Positions 15,253 to 23,042 of a stretch of DNA of 64,000 bases are shown here, one piece after another; position 1 is the first letter of the stretch, and every line of letters starts with the position of its first letter. Location: positions 62,001 to 126,000 of the forward strand of contig CAKSHC010000003.1 of the NCBI GenBank assembly GCA_934456365.1, written 5' to 3'. The DNA comes from an uncultured Eubacteriales bacterium (lineage in GTDB: Bacteria; Bacillota; Clostridia; Oscillospirales; UMGS1783). The position numbers were made by a program, and so were the translations under genes. The notes beneath the pieces were generated by a model. That model had not been told where the DNA came from. It saw only the letters and a program-made list of their open reading frames with translations, and did not search any database.

Positions 15253-17250
15253 ATGGAAATTTTAGCCCCGGCCGGTGGGCCGGAGGCGCTTCGTGCTGCC
15301 GTTTTATCGGGGGCCGACGCCGTCTACCTCGGCCTGAGCGCCTTCTCGGCTCGCTCCGGCGCCGAAAATTTCACCCCCGAAACCCTCGCCGAGGCCACCC
15401 GCTTCTGCCATGCCCGCGGCGTGAAGGTCCACGTCGCCCTCAACACGCTCGTCAAGGATTCCGAGCTCCCCGCCTTGTATGAGCAGCTCGCCGCCGCCTG
15501 CGCCGCCGGGGCCGACGCCCTCATCGTCCAGGATCTCGCCGTCGCCCGCCTCGCGCGCACCCTCGCCCCCCAAATGCCCCTCCACGCCTCCACCCAGCTC
15601 GCCATCCACGACCCCGCCGGCGTGCGCCTGATGCGCGAGCTCGGCTTTTCCCGCGTCGTTCTGGCGCGCGAGCTCTCCTTTTCCGAAATAAAAACGATTC
15701 TCGATTCCACCGATTTAGAGGTTGAAGTCTTCATCCACGGCGCTTTGTGCATGTGCGTTTCCGGGATGTGCACGCTTTCCTCCATCCTCGGCGGCCGCTC
15801 GGGCAACCGCGGCCGCTGCGCCCAGCCCTGCCGCCTGCCCTTCGTCTGCGAAGGCCGGGAAAACGCGCTCTCGCTCAAGGACCTCTCGGCCATCCGCGAC
15901 TTCCGAAAATTTGAGGAAATGGGCGTGGCTTCGGTCAAGATCGAAGGGCGCATGAAACGCCCCGAATACGTCGCCGCCGCCTGCCGCGCCTGCGTGCAGG
16001 CCCGCGCCGGGGAAGAGCCCGACCTTGCTGCCCTCCGCGCCGTCTTCTCCCGATCGGGCTTTACCGAGGGTTACCTCGAGGGTCGGCGCGACCTGAGCCT
16101 CTTCGGCGTGCGCACGAAGGAAGACGTCACAGCCGCCCCCGCCGCCCTGCCCGCTCTGCACGAATCCCTCCGGCGCGAACAGCCCCGCTTCCCCCTCGAT
16201 CTGGAGCTCGACCTGCCGGGAGGAACGCTGAAACTGATCGATGAAGATCGATCCGTTTCCCTGCCCGTTTCCGCCCAGCCCGCCCAGACAGCACCCCTCA
16301 GCGAAGAGCGCGCCCGCGCCGCGCTGGCCAAAACCGGCGGCACCCCCTACTTCCTCCGCTCTTTCTCCTTCCGCCCCGCCCCGCTCTACCTCTCGGCTGG
16401 CGAGCTGAGCGCCCTGCGCCGCGAGGGCATTGAGCAGCTGCTGGAGAAAAGGCAGCGGCCGCCCGTCCCCATCGCTCCGTTTCCAAAAGAGAAAATCCTT
16501 CCGAAAAACCACGAGAAACCGCTTGTCCGCCTGCAATTTTCCCGCGTCGAGCAGCTGTGTGAAACCAACCGGGCCGATCGGATCCTCCTGCCCGCCGAAG
16601 AGCTCCTGCGCCACCCCGAATGCGCCGAAGCCCTCGGCGATCGCCTGATCGCCGTGCTGCCCGCCCTCTCCTGGGACGACGGGAAAACAGCCGAGCTGCT
16701 CCAGGGGCTTCGCGCCATCGGGGTGGAATCGGTGCTCTGCGAAAACGCCGGCCCCCTCCAGCTCGCCCGCGAGCAGGGCTTCCGGCTCCATGGCGGCGCC
16801 TCCCTCAATTTGTTCAACACCCCCGCCCTCCTCGAGGCCGAGCGCCTCGGCCTGGAGGACGTTACGATGTCCTTCGAACTGTCCGCCGCCTGCCTGGCCG
16901 CCCTCGGCGGCAGCATCCCGCGCGGTGCGCTGGTCTATGGCCGCCTGCCGCTGATGCGCCTGCGCGCCTGCCCGAAAAACCATTGCTCCGGCTGTAAGGG
17001 CCGCAGTGTGCTGACCGACCGCAAGGGCATGCGCTTTCCCCTCGTCTGCCACGAAAAGCAGTATACCACCCTGCTCAACGCCCTTCCCCTCTGCGCCACC
17101 GATAAAGCCCCCCTCTCCGTCGATTTCGTCACCCTTTCCTTCACCACCGAATCGCCCGACGAGATCCGCGCCCTGCTGCCGCGCCTCCTCTCCGGCGCGC
17201 CGATCGGAGGGGCCCATACAAACGGGCTCCTCTATCGTGAGGTGCTCTGA
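15253..17250 (+). CDS. U32 family peptidase with DUF3656 (RlhA/TrhP-like)
   Basis: 665 residues. The N-terminal U32 domain has L-A-P-A-G-G near the start and the conserved block E-V-F-I-H-G-A-L-C-M, followed by the Cys-rich segment G-N-R-G-R-C-A-Q-P-C-R that holds an Fe-S cluster in this family. DUF3656 and a second Cys set (A-C-P-K-N-H-C-S-G-C) follow. Despite the peptidase name, known members of this length (E. coli RlhA) hydroxylate C2501 of 23S rRNA and shorter relatives act on tRNA U34, using prephenate. An RNA-hydroxylation role is the best guess; the exact target is not known. Confidence 0.87.
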   Translation: MEILAPAGGPEALRAAVLSGADAVYLGLSAFSARSGAENFTPETLAEATRFCHARGVKVHVALNTLVKDSELPALYEQLAAACAAGADALIVQDLAVARLARTLAPQMPLHASTQLAIHDPAGVRLMRELGFSRVVLARELSFSEIKTILDSTDLEVEVFIHGALCMCVSGMCTLSSILGGRSGNRGRCAQPCRLPFVCEGRENALSLKDLSAIRDFRKFEEMGVASVKIEGRMKRPEYVAAACRACVQARAGEEPDLAALRAVFSRSGFTEGYLEGRRDLSLFGVRTKEDVTAAPAALPALHESLRREQPRFPLDLELDLPGGTLKLIDEDRSVSLPVSAQPAQTAPLSEERARAALAKTGGTPYFLRSFSFRPAPLYLSAGELSALRREGIEQLLEKRQRPPVPIAPFPKEKILPKNHEKPLVRLQFSRVEQLCETNRADRILLPAEELLRHPECAEALGDRLIAVLPALSWDDGKTAELLQGLRAIGVESVLCENAGPLQLAREQGFRLHGGASLNLFNTPALLEAERLGLEDVTMSFELSAACLAALGGSIPRGALVYGRLPLMRLRACPKNHCSGCKGRSVLTDRKGMRFPLVCHEKQYTTLLNALPLCATDKAPLSVDFVTLSFTTESPDEIRALLPRLLSGAPIGGAHTNGLLYREVL

Positions 17251-17268
17251 AAGAGCGGAAAAAAAGAA

Positions 17269-17302
17269 GAAGCTCTCCGTTTTCAGGAGAGCTTCCTTTT
17301 TT
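17269..17302. terminator. Bidirectional terminator between convergent genes
   Basis: 10-bp stem (17269-17278 with 17286-17295) with A-tract to the left and T-tract to the right, between the U32 gene and the minus-strand FAD oxidoreductase. Confidence 0.88.
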
Positions 17303-18770
17303 ATTTCCGATCCTTTTTCATCAGGGCCACCACATCCCGCCCCGTGGCCGCCGCCGTCGGCGTGCCGCCCGGGTAGCGCAGCCGGTGCCCCGCGAAGTAA
17401 ACGTTTTTCAGCCCCTTCGGCTTGAGCGGCAAAAAGGCTCCCGGGCCGTTTACTCCCGAGAAGTAGCGCATGTATTCGCCCCGCCAGTTGGCCTGCCGCT
17501 TCGCGTAGCTCTGCGGCGTCCAGGCGTCCAGGCATTCCACTTTTCCCGCAAGCTCCGGGAAGCGCTCGATCAGCCGCGCCGCTACTTCATCCGCCACCCG
17601 CGCCTTCTCCGCCCGGTAAAAGTCCGGATTCTGCGAGGCTGCGCGCCAAAATTCGGATTCCTTCGTATATTGCGGCAGATTGCATTGCACCACCGTGCAC
17701 CCCTCCGGAGCCACCTCGGGCCCGTAGTGACGGTAGTTTTTCATCCAGAGTCGGTCAAACTCCCGCCCGGCGCAGGAAAAGGGCGCGCAGGGGAAGGTCA
17801 GCGTGTCGGAAATGCCCTCGCAAAGATCGTGAACAAGGAAAGCCGCCTGGAAAGAGGAGGCGGCGGGCAGCTTCTCAAAGTCCTCCCGCAGCCCTTTCGG
17901 CGCCGCGTCCCAGCCCAGCAGCCGGTCGTAGGCTTCGTGCAGATCGCAGGCTAAAAGAAGCCGGTCGCAGGGGAAAATCACCCCGTCGGCGCTCTCCGCC
18001 GAAACCGCACGGTTTCCGGAAAAATGGATCTTCGTGATCTCGGTGGAAAGGCAGATCCGCCCTCCCAGCTCCTCAAAACGCGCCCCTACCCGACGGCTCA
18101 GCCCCTCCGAGCCGCCCGCCGGAATGTCGCCGTTGCCGGCCGCCACCATGCCGTAGGTCAAAAACAGCCAATAGCATTCGTATTCCGGCACGCAGAAGTC
18201 CAAGATCAGCTGCCGCAGAAGCGGATCCTGAAATTTCTGCGCATATTCTCCAATGGTCAGAGATAAATAGGAAAGCTTCTCACTCAAAAAAGCCAGCCGC
18301 CAGCGCCTCCGGGTCTCCTCCCAGAAGGCTGAAAGCGCCGCCCCCGGCTTCTCGCAAACGCTCATTTTGCCTACCAGGCGCGCGTTTTCGATCAGTCGGT
18401 CGATCTCGGGCGCGTCGGCAGGGGAGAGCTCGGTCAGCTCCCGGCGGGTGCGCTCCAGATCGCGCCAAAGGGTGGCCCGGCGGCCACCCAGCTCGCTGGA
18501 GGTGATCTCCTCGCGGCGCAGGATGGGGACATCGTCGCTCAGGGCGCCGATCTCGCGCCACAGCCGGTTTTGGCTCACCCCGTTTGCCGTGCCGCAGAGC
18601 CAGTGGATACAGTTGTCAATCAGGCAGCCGCGGCGCGTCCAGCCCGAACAGCAGCCCCCCACCCGATAGCTCATCTCGCAAAGAGTTACCTCCCAGCCGG
18701 CCTCCCGCGCGTAGATTCCCGCGCTTAGTCCGGCCAGGCCTCCGCCCACAATCACCAGCTTTTCTCCCAT
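17301..18770 (-). CDS. FAD-dependent oxidoreductase, phytoene-desaturase-like (NAD(P)/FAD family)
   Basis: 489 residues from ATG 18770 (GGAGGCGGCA before it). The dinucleotide fold is at the very start (V-I-V-G-G-G-L-A-G-L-S-A-G) and E-M-S-Y-R-V-G-G-C follows, as in carotenoid-desaturase/amine-oxidase-type flavoproteins. The C-terminus has the second FAD contact, F-A-G-H-R-L-R-Y-P-G-G-T-P-T. No carotenoid synthesis genes are nearby, so the substrate is open. The same frame continues upstream without a stop, but that part is the shadow of the divergent DUF308 gene. Confidence 0.85.
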   Translation of the reverse strand: MGEKLVIVGGGLAGLSAGIYAREAGWEVTLCEMSYRVGGCCSGWTRRGCLIDNCIHWLCGTANGVSQNRLWREIGALSDDVPILRREEITSSELGGRRATLWRDLERTRRELTELSPADAPEIDRLIENARLVGKMSVCEKPGAALSAFWEETRRRWRLAFLSEKLSYLSLTIGEYAQKFQDPLLRQLILDFCVPEYECYWLFLTYGMVAAGNGDIPAGGSEGLSRRVGARFEELGGRICLSTEITKIHFSGNRAVSAESADGVIFPCDRLLLACDLHEAYDRLLGWDAAPKGLREDFEKLPAASSFQAAFLVHDLCEGISDTLTFPCAPFSCAGREFDRLWMKNYRHYGPEVAPEGCTVVQCNLPQYTKESEFWRAASQNPDFYRAEKARVADEVAARLIERFPELAGKVECLDAWTPQSYAKRQANWRGEYMRYFSGVNGPGAFLPLKPKGLKNVYFAGHRLRYPGGTPTAAATGRDVVALMKKDRK

Positions 18771-18792
18771 TGCCGCCTCCGTTTTTCTTTTT

Positions 18793-18821
18793 ATTATAGT
18801 AAAAAGAAAAGTTCCTGTAAA
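18793..18821 (-). promoter_or_regulatory. Promoter of the FAD oxidoreductase gene
   Basis: On the minus strand, TTTACA (18816-18821) and TATAAT (18793-18798), 17-bp spacer. Confidence 0.75.
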
Positions 18822-18837
18822 GAGCGAAAGAAAATAC

Positions 18838-18866
18838 TTGAAATTTTTGCAGGAAAGTGTTATATT
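18838..18866 (+). promoter_or_regulatory. Promoter of the DUF308 gene
   Basis: TTGAAA (18838-18843), 17-bp spacer, TATATT (18861-18866). Confidence 0.75.
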
Positions 18867-18899
18867 GAGGCTGAAATAAAGAAACGGAGGCATCCTTTC

Positions 18900-19487
18900 A
18901 TGAAAGAACTGTTCAAGCGTATGAAATGGGAAACGATCGCAGCAGCCGTGATCTCGATCGTGGTCGGGCTGATCTGCGTGATGATCCCCCAGGGCTCGTA
19001 TGACGCGCTCTGCATCATCCTCGGCGTTTGCTTCGTTCTGCTCGGCGTGATCGCCGTGGCCGGCTTTGCGGCCAATGGCGGCTTCTTCGGCGGCGGCACG
19101 GTTGTGGTCGGCGTGGCCTTCCTCATCTGCGGCATCTTCTGCCTGGTCAATCCCACCGTCGTGCAGGGCATTCTGAACATCGTGTTCGGCCTCTTTATCA
19201 TTCTCGATGCGTCCCGCTCGCTGGCCGACAGCCTCGACCTTGCCCGCTACCGCTCCCGCGGCTGGATCGTGCTGTTCGTCACCTCGCTCGTGATGATCGC
19301 GCTGGGCTGCATCGTCCTCTTCACGAAAAACACCGTCATGATCTTCACCGGTGTCAGCCTCATGCTTTCCGGCGTCGTCGATATCGTGATGACCATCCTC
19401 TTCTCCCGCCGCATCCGCGAAGCCAAAAAGCAGCTTCGCTCGGTGATCGACGAGGTCGATTGGGAAGAAACCAATTCCGAACAGTAA
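18900..19487 (+). CDS. DUF308 (HdeD-like) membrane protein
   Basis: 195 residues with six hydrophobic helices arranged as three repeats of a helix pair (for example V-V-G-L-I-C-V and I-L-G-V-C-F-V-L-L-G-V), typical of the HdeD/DUF308 family, and a soluble acidic tail. Enterobacterial HdeD is linked to acid resistance; the role in Firmicutes is unknown. Start behind ACGGAGG. Transcribed divergently from the FAD oxidoreductase. Confidence 0.85.
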   Translation: MKELFKRMKWETIAAAVISIVVGLICVMIPQGSYDALCIILGVCFVLLGVIAVAGFAANGGFFGGGTVVVGVAFLICGIFCLVNPTVVQGILNIVFGLFIILDASRSLADSLDLARYRSRGWIVLFVTSLVMIALGCIVLFTKNTVMIFTGVSLMLSGVVDIVMTILFSRRIREAKKQLRSVIDEVDWEETNSEQ

Positions 19488-19537
19488 TCCCGATCGCTGT
19501 CTGCCGCCTGCTCGCGGCAGCCCTCTTTGCAGAAAAA

Positions 19538-19566
19538 AGCCGCAGCTTTCAGAGCTGCGGCTTTTC
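19538..19566. terminator. Terminator between DUF308 and the XRE gene
   Basis: 10-bp stem (19538-19547 with 19553-19562), 5-nt loop, T-run to the right and A-run to the left. The last codons of the convergent XRE gene lie within it. Confidence 0.85.
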
Positions 19567-19875
19567 GTTGTCATGATGCATCGTTTTGAGCAGGTTCAGC
19601 ACCGCCTGCTTCTGCGCCGGCGTCAGGCAAACCCAGCAGTCAAACAGTTCCCTCACCTCCGGAGAAAGCTCAACCATCTCCCCCTCGGCAAAAAACTGCG
19701 AAAGCGTGATGCCGAAGGCCCGACAGATCGTTTCCAGGGTGGCAACAGAGGGAACCGTGTTTCTTCTGAAAATGTTTCCGATTGTGGATTGCCCCAAGCC
19801 GCATTCTTTGGAAAGCCGGTATTCGGTCCAGCCCCGCTCCCGTAGAAGCTGTTGAAGCCTTTCATGTGCGTCCAT
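19549..19875 (-). CDS. XRE-family HTH regulator, copy 1 of a tandem pair
   Basis: 108 residues. The N-terminal helix-turn-helix reads E-Y-R-L-S-K-E-C-G-L-G-Q-S-T-I-G-N-I-F, followed by the Cro/C1-type P-S-V-A-T-L-E-T-I-C-R-A-F-G-I-T-L-S-Q-F. A C-terminal segment, L-T-P-A-Q-K-Q-A-V-L-N-L-L-K, forms a short amphipathic helix that could mediate dimers. It is a clear paralogue of the gene 18 bases upstream. The target is unknown. Confidence 0.88.
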   Translation of the reverse strand: MDAHERLQQLLRERGWTEYRLSKECGLGQSTIGNIFRRNTVPSVATLETICRAFGITLSQFFAEGEMVELSPEVRELFDCWVCLTPAQKQAVLNLLKTMHHDNEKPQL

Positions 19876-19893
19876 TCCGCCGCCTCCTATTCG

Positions 19894-20217
19894 TTATGAC
19901 TGCTGCGTATTGTTGCGGCTCATCGCTTGAAGCATAGCGACCACCGTCTGCTTCTGATCCGGCGTCAGATATACCCAGCAATCAAACCATTCCCGCATCT
20001 CCGGCGAGAGCTCCATCATCTCCCCCTCGGCAAAAAACTGCGAAAGCGTGATGCCGAAAGCCCGACAGATCGTTTCCAGGGTGGCGATCGAAGGAATGGA
20101 GTTGCGGCGAAAGATATTTGCAATCGTCGATTCGGATAACCCGCATTCCTTGGCCAAACGGTATTCCGACCAACCGCGCTCTTTCAACAGCCGCCGCAGC
20201 TTTTCCTGCACATCCAT
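19894..20217 (-). CDS. XRE-family HTH regulator, copy 2 of a tandem pair
   Basis: 107 residues. The start is set at ATG 20217 because GGTGAGGGA stands right before it and the protein then aligns from residue 1 (M-D-V-Q-E-K against M-D-A-H-E-R) with its neighbour; an in-frame ATG 8 codons further up is less likely. The segment A-T-L-E-T-I-C-R-A-F-G-I-T-L-S-Q-F is identical in both, while the DNA-recognition helix differs (G-L-S-E-S-T-I-A-N versus G-L-G-Q-S-T-I-G-N), so the two may read different operators. Confidence 0.87.
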   Translation of the reverse strand: MDVQEKLRRLLKERGWSEYRLAKECGLSESTIANIFRRNSIPSIATLETICRAFGITLSQFFAEGEMMELSPEMREWFDCWVYLTPDQKQTVVAMLQAMSRNNTQQS

Positions 20218-20290
20218 TCCCTCACCCCCTTGAATCGCCATGGATCGGCAGATTTTTCTAATAATAGGAAATCATATCGAAAAGCGTTTG

Positions 20291-21079
20291 TCAAGCAGAA
20301 AATCCATCCGATTCTTCCGCCTTTTGCGCCAGAAAGAAAAGCCTTGCCATCGAGAGCAGCAATCCGCCGCCGCGCCGCTTGGGGTAAGCCTCCCGCAGCC
20401 GCTCCAGCAGAGCCTCTTCCAGCCGGGCTTTTTCCGCCTCATCCAGCATGGCCTCGTAGGGGCGCAGGCCGCTGCCCCGGTACCATTCCAAAACTGCTCC
20501 TTCGTCTGCAACCGGGTGGTAATAGGTCGTTTCCCAAAGCCATTGCCGTGCCGCCAGCGGGCGAAGCCAGGCGTCGTAATCCTCCGGCGTGCCGGCATAA
20601 AAGTTGCGAATTTCTCGCAGTTTCTCCCAGGGCGCTTCTTTTACCAGTTCGTTCAGAACCTGGTAAAAGGGCGCCCGCTGCGTCAGAGGGATCTGAACCG
20701 CCAAAAAGCCGCCCGGATTCAGAGAGGCAAAAAGAGCGCGCAGAAGCGCCTCCTGCCCGGGGATCCAGTGGATGCAGGCGTTGGAGAAAATCAGATCAAA
20801 CGAGCCGAGCCCGGCCAGCCCCTCCGGGAAAACGCACCGGCGAAATTCCGCCCCCGCGCAGCTTTTCCGGGCGCGGGAAAGCATATCCTCCGAAGCGTCC
20901 GCCCCGATCAGAGTGGCTTCGGGGAAGCGGCGAGCCAAAAGGGCGGTGCTGTTGCCCGGGCCGCAGCCGAGGTCGAGAATGCGCCGGGGGGCCAGCCCAT
21001 CCAGACGCGCGATCAGATCGATGGCCGGCTGTGTGCGCTCGGCTTCAAATTTCAGATATTGTTTGGCGTTCCATCCCAT
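20291..21079 (-). CDS. Class I SAM methyltransferase, trans-aconitate methyltransferase-like
   Basis: 262 residues. The SAM motif is I-L-D-L-G-C-G-P-G-N-S-T, with G-A-D-A-S-E-D-M-L after it and F-D-L-I-F-S-N-A-C-I-H-W-I, the layout of trans-aconitate 2-methyltransferase (Tam). The N-terminus (M-G-W-N-A-K-Q-Y-L-K-F) and length also fit Tam. The substrate in a Clostridium-like host is uncertain, and similar proteins are often named only methyltransferase. Divergent from the flavodoxin-GNAT gene. Confidence 0.85.
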   Translation of the reverse strand: MGWNAKQYLKFEAERTQPAIDLIARLDGLAPRRILDLGCGPGNSTALLARRFPEATLIGADASEDMLSRARKSCAGAEFRRCVFPEGLAGLGSFDLIFSNACIHWIPGQEALLRALFASLNPGGFLAVQIPLTQRAPFYQVLNELVKEAPWEKLREIRNFYAGTPEDYDAWLRPLAARQWLWETTYYHPVADEGAVLEWYRGSGLRPYEAMLDEAEKARLEEALLERLREAYPKRRGGGLLLSMARLFFLAQKAEESDGFSA

Positions 21080-21132
21080 AGAAATCCCTCCTTTTTTCTA
21101 TTTTATCATGCTTTTTTGCGCCGGAAAAGGGG

Positions 21133-21161
21133 TTGCCTCGCCTCTTTTTCCGATTTATAAT
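21133..21161 (+). promoter_or_regulatory. Promoter of the flavodoxin-GNAT operon
   Basis: TTGCCT (21133-21138), 17-bp spacer, TATAAT (21156-21161). Confidence 0.75.
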
Positions 21162-21186
21162 AGAAAGAGAGGAAAGGAGGCGCGCA

Positions 21187-22260
21187 ATGAAACGGGTTTT
21201 ATTTCTCGATGCTTGCCGTCCCGGCGCTTCGCGTACCCGCGAACTGGCGCAAATTGCGCTGCGCGCCGCCGGCGGCGCGCTCGAAACGGTTTCTCTTTTT
21301 GGCAAAAACCTGCCGCCTTTGGACGAAAAGGGTCTTCTTCTGCGCGATCGGGGAGACTTTTCCGGCTCGGAATTTGCGCTGGCGCGGCAGTTTGCTGCAT
21401 GCGATGAGATCGTCATCGCCGCTCCTTATTGGGATTTGAGCTTTCCCGCCTGTCTGAAACAGTATATAGAGGCTGTCTGTGTATGCGGATTGACCTTTGT
21501 TTACACCCCAAACGGCACCCCCAAAAGCCTTTGCCGGTGCCGAAAAGCCGCGTATATCACCACCGCAGGGGGCAAAATCGGAGAGAAAAACTTCGGTTTT
21601 TCCTATCTGAAAGCGCTGTTTTCTTCCTTTTTTGGGGTGGAAACCATGGATTTTTATGCCGCGGAAGGGCTTGATTTGGTCGGAAACGATCCGAATTTCC
21701 TTCTGAATGAAGCCAAAAAGAGCGCGATGCGCCGCTTTTTTCCCGTTTCCGAGAGGCTTCTTTTCCGCGAGCTTTGCCCGGAAGATTTTCCGGCCCTTTG
21801 CCGCATTTTGCAGGATGAGGAAACGATGACCGCCTACGAGGGCGCATTTTCCGATTCGATGGCGCAGGAATGGCTCGACCGGCAGATCGCGCGGTATGCG
21901 GCCTGGGGCTTCGGGGCCTGGGCGGTCGTCGAGCGCGCACCGGGCGAGCTGATCGGTCAATGCGGGCTCACGCTTCAGCCCTGGCGGGACGGCGAGGTGC
22001 TCGAGGCGGGCTATCTTTTCCGCCGCGATCGCTGGCACTGCGGCTTTGCCACGGAAGCGGTGCGCGCCTGTTTGGCCTACGCCCGCCAAATGCTGGAAGC
22101 AAGCGAGGTTTGCGCCATCATCCGGGATACCAACCTTCCCTCCCAGCGGGTCGCTCTGCGCTGCGGGATGCGCCCAAAGGATCGGGAGATCCGGCATTAC
22201 CGCGGGGTGGAAATGCCGCACACCCGTTATATCCTCTCATTTTCGGAGAAACAGGAATGA
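21187..22260 (+). CDS. Fusion: flavodoxin-like NAD(P)H oxidoreductase + GNAT acetyltransferase
   Basis: 357 residues from ATG 21187 behind GAAAGGAGG. Residues 1-185 form a flavodoxin-2 domain like FMN-dependent azoreductases/quinone reductases (R-P-G-A-S-R-T-R-E-L, then A-A-P-Y-W-D-L-S-F-P-A-C-L-K-Q-Y-I-E). Residues about 190-357 form a RimJ/RimL-type GNAT domain (L-L-F-R-E-L-C-P-E-D-F, later L-E-A-G-Y-L-F and the acetyl-CoA loop R-W-H-C-G-F-A-T-E-A). The join is in frame with no stop, so a single polypeptide is expected. The stop overlaps the DUF5131 start. I know no characterised protein with this pairing. Confidence 0.85.
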   Translation: MKRVLFLDACRPGASRTRELAQIALRAAGGALETVSLFGKNLPPLDEKGLLLRDRGDFSGSEFALARQFAACDEIVIAAPYWDLSFPACLKQYIEAVCVCGLTFVYTPNGTPKSLCRCRKAAYITTAGGKIGEKNFGFSYLKALFSSFFGVETMDFYAAEGLDLVGNDPNFLLNEAKKSAMRRFFPVSERLLFRELCPEDFPALCRILQDEETMTAYEGAFSDSMAQEWLDRQIARYAAWGFGAWAVVERAPGELIGQCGLTLQPWRDGEVLEAGYLFRRDRWHCGFATEAVRACLAYARQMLEASEVCAIIRDTNLPSQRVALRCGMRPKDREIRHYRGVEMPHTRYILSFSEKQE

Positions 22261-23042
22261 TTCTTGAGCAAAATCCGCCGGCTGCGGGCTGGAACCCGTG
22301 GCACGGCTGCACCAAAATCAGCGAGGGATGCCGCCACTGCTACGTTTACCGGCAGGACGCGAGCATAGGGGTGGAAACGCCCAGCAGCCTTTGCAGGAAA
22401 ACAGCAAGTTTGGATCTGCCGATCCGCAAAAAGCGGGACGGGAGCTATCGGATCGCGCCGGGATCGCTGGTTTCCACCTGCTTTACCTCGGATTTTCTTT
22501 TGCGCGATGCCGACGAATGGCGGCCGCTCTGCTGGGAGATCATGCGTGCCCGCAGCGACTGCTTTTTCCTCTTTTTCACCAAGCGGATCGACCGGCTGGC
22601 CGATTGCCTGCCGCCCGACTGGGGCGAGGGCTACGAGAATGTGATGATCGGCTGCACGACCGAAAATCAAAAGGAGGCCGATCGGCGGCTTCCCGTTTTC
22701 CGCGCCCTGCCCATCCGCTACCGGATGATCGTGGCGGCGCCGCTTTTGGAACGGCTCGATCTGACCCCCTATCTGGACGAGAAGATTCGGGAGGTTTCGG
22801 TGGGGGGCGAATCGGGGACGCAGGCGCGCGTTTGCGATTACGATTGGGTGCTTTCGCTGCGGGAGCAATGCCGGGCGGCGGGAGTGGATTTCTGCTTTCA
22901 TCAGACGGGGGCGCGTTTTCGGAAAGACGGGAAGCTCTACCGCATTCCGCGCGCGCAGCAGCGCCCGCAGGCGCGGCGCGCCAACATCGACCTGGGAGCC
23001 TGCGGGCCAGGCCCGCAAAACACATCGAAGGAGATACTATGA
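22257..23042 (+). CDS. DUF5131 family protein (phage Gp37/Gp68-like, three-Cys motif)
   Basis: 261 residues from ATG 22257, which overlaps the previous stop (ATGA). The N-terminal N-P-W-H-G-C-T-K-I-S-E-G-C-R-H-C-Y carries C-x6-C-x2-C, as in DUF5131, a family that resembles radical-SAM folds and is often found in phages. Further conserved parts are D-F-L-L-R-D-A-D-E-W-R-P, F-L-F-F-T-K-R and S-V-G-G-E-S-G. The last residues overlap the RNase III-like gene. The chemistry is unknown; an Fe-S cluster is likely by family. Confidence 0.87.
   Translation: MILEQNPPAAGWNPWHGCTKISEGCRHCYVYRQDASIGVETPSSLCRKTASLDLPIRKKRDGSYRIAPGSLVSTCFTSDFLLRDADEWRPLCWEIMRARSDCFFLFFTKRIDRLADCLPPDWGEGYENVMIGCTTENQKEADRRLPVFRALPIRYRMIVAAPLLERLDLTPYLDEKIREVSVGGESGTQARVCDYDWVLSLREQCRAAGVDFCFHQTGARFRKDGKLYRIPRAQQRPQARRANIDLGACGPGPQNTSKEIL

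Noticed and set aside
18771..19574. Long N-terminal extension of the FAD oxidoreductase
   Set aside because: The dinucleotide-binding fold begins right at ATG 18770 with a good ribosome site and promoter. The extension would cover the divergent DUF308 gene.
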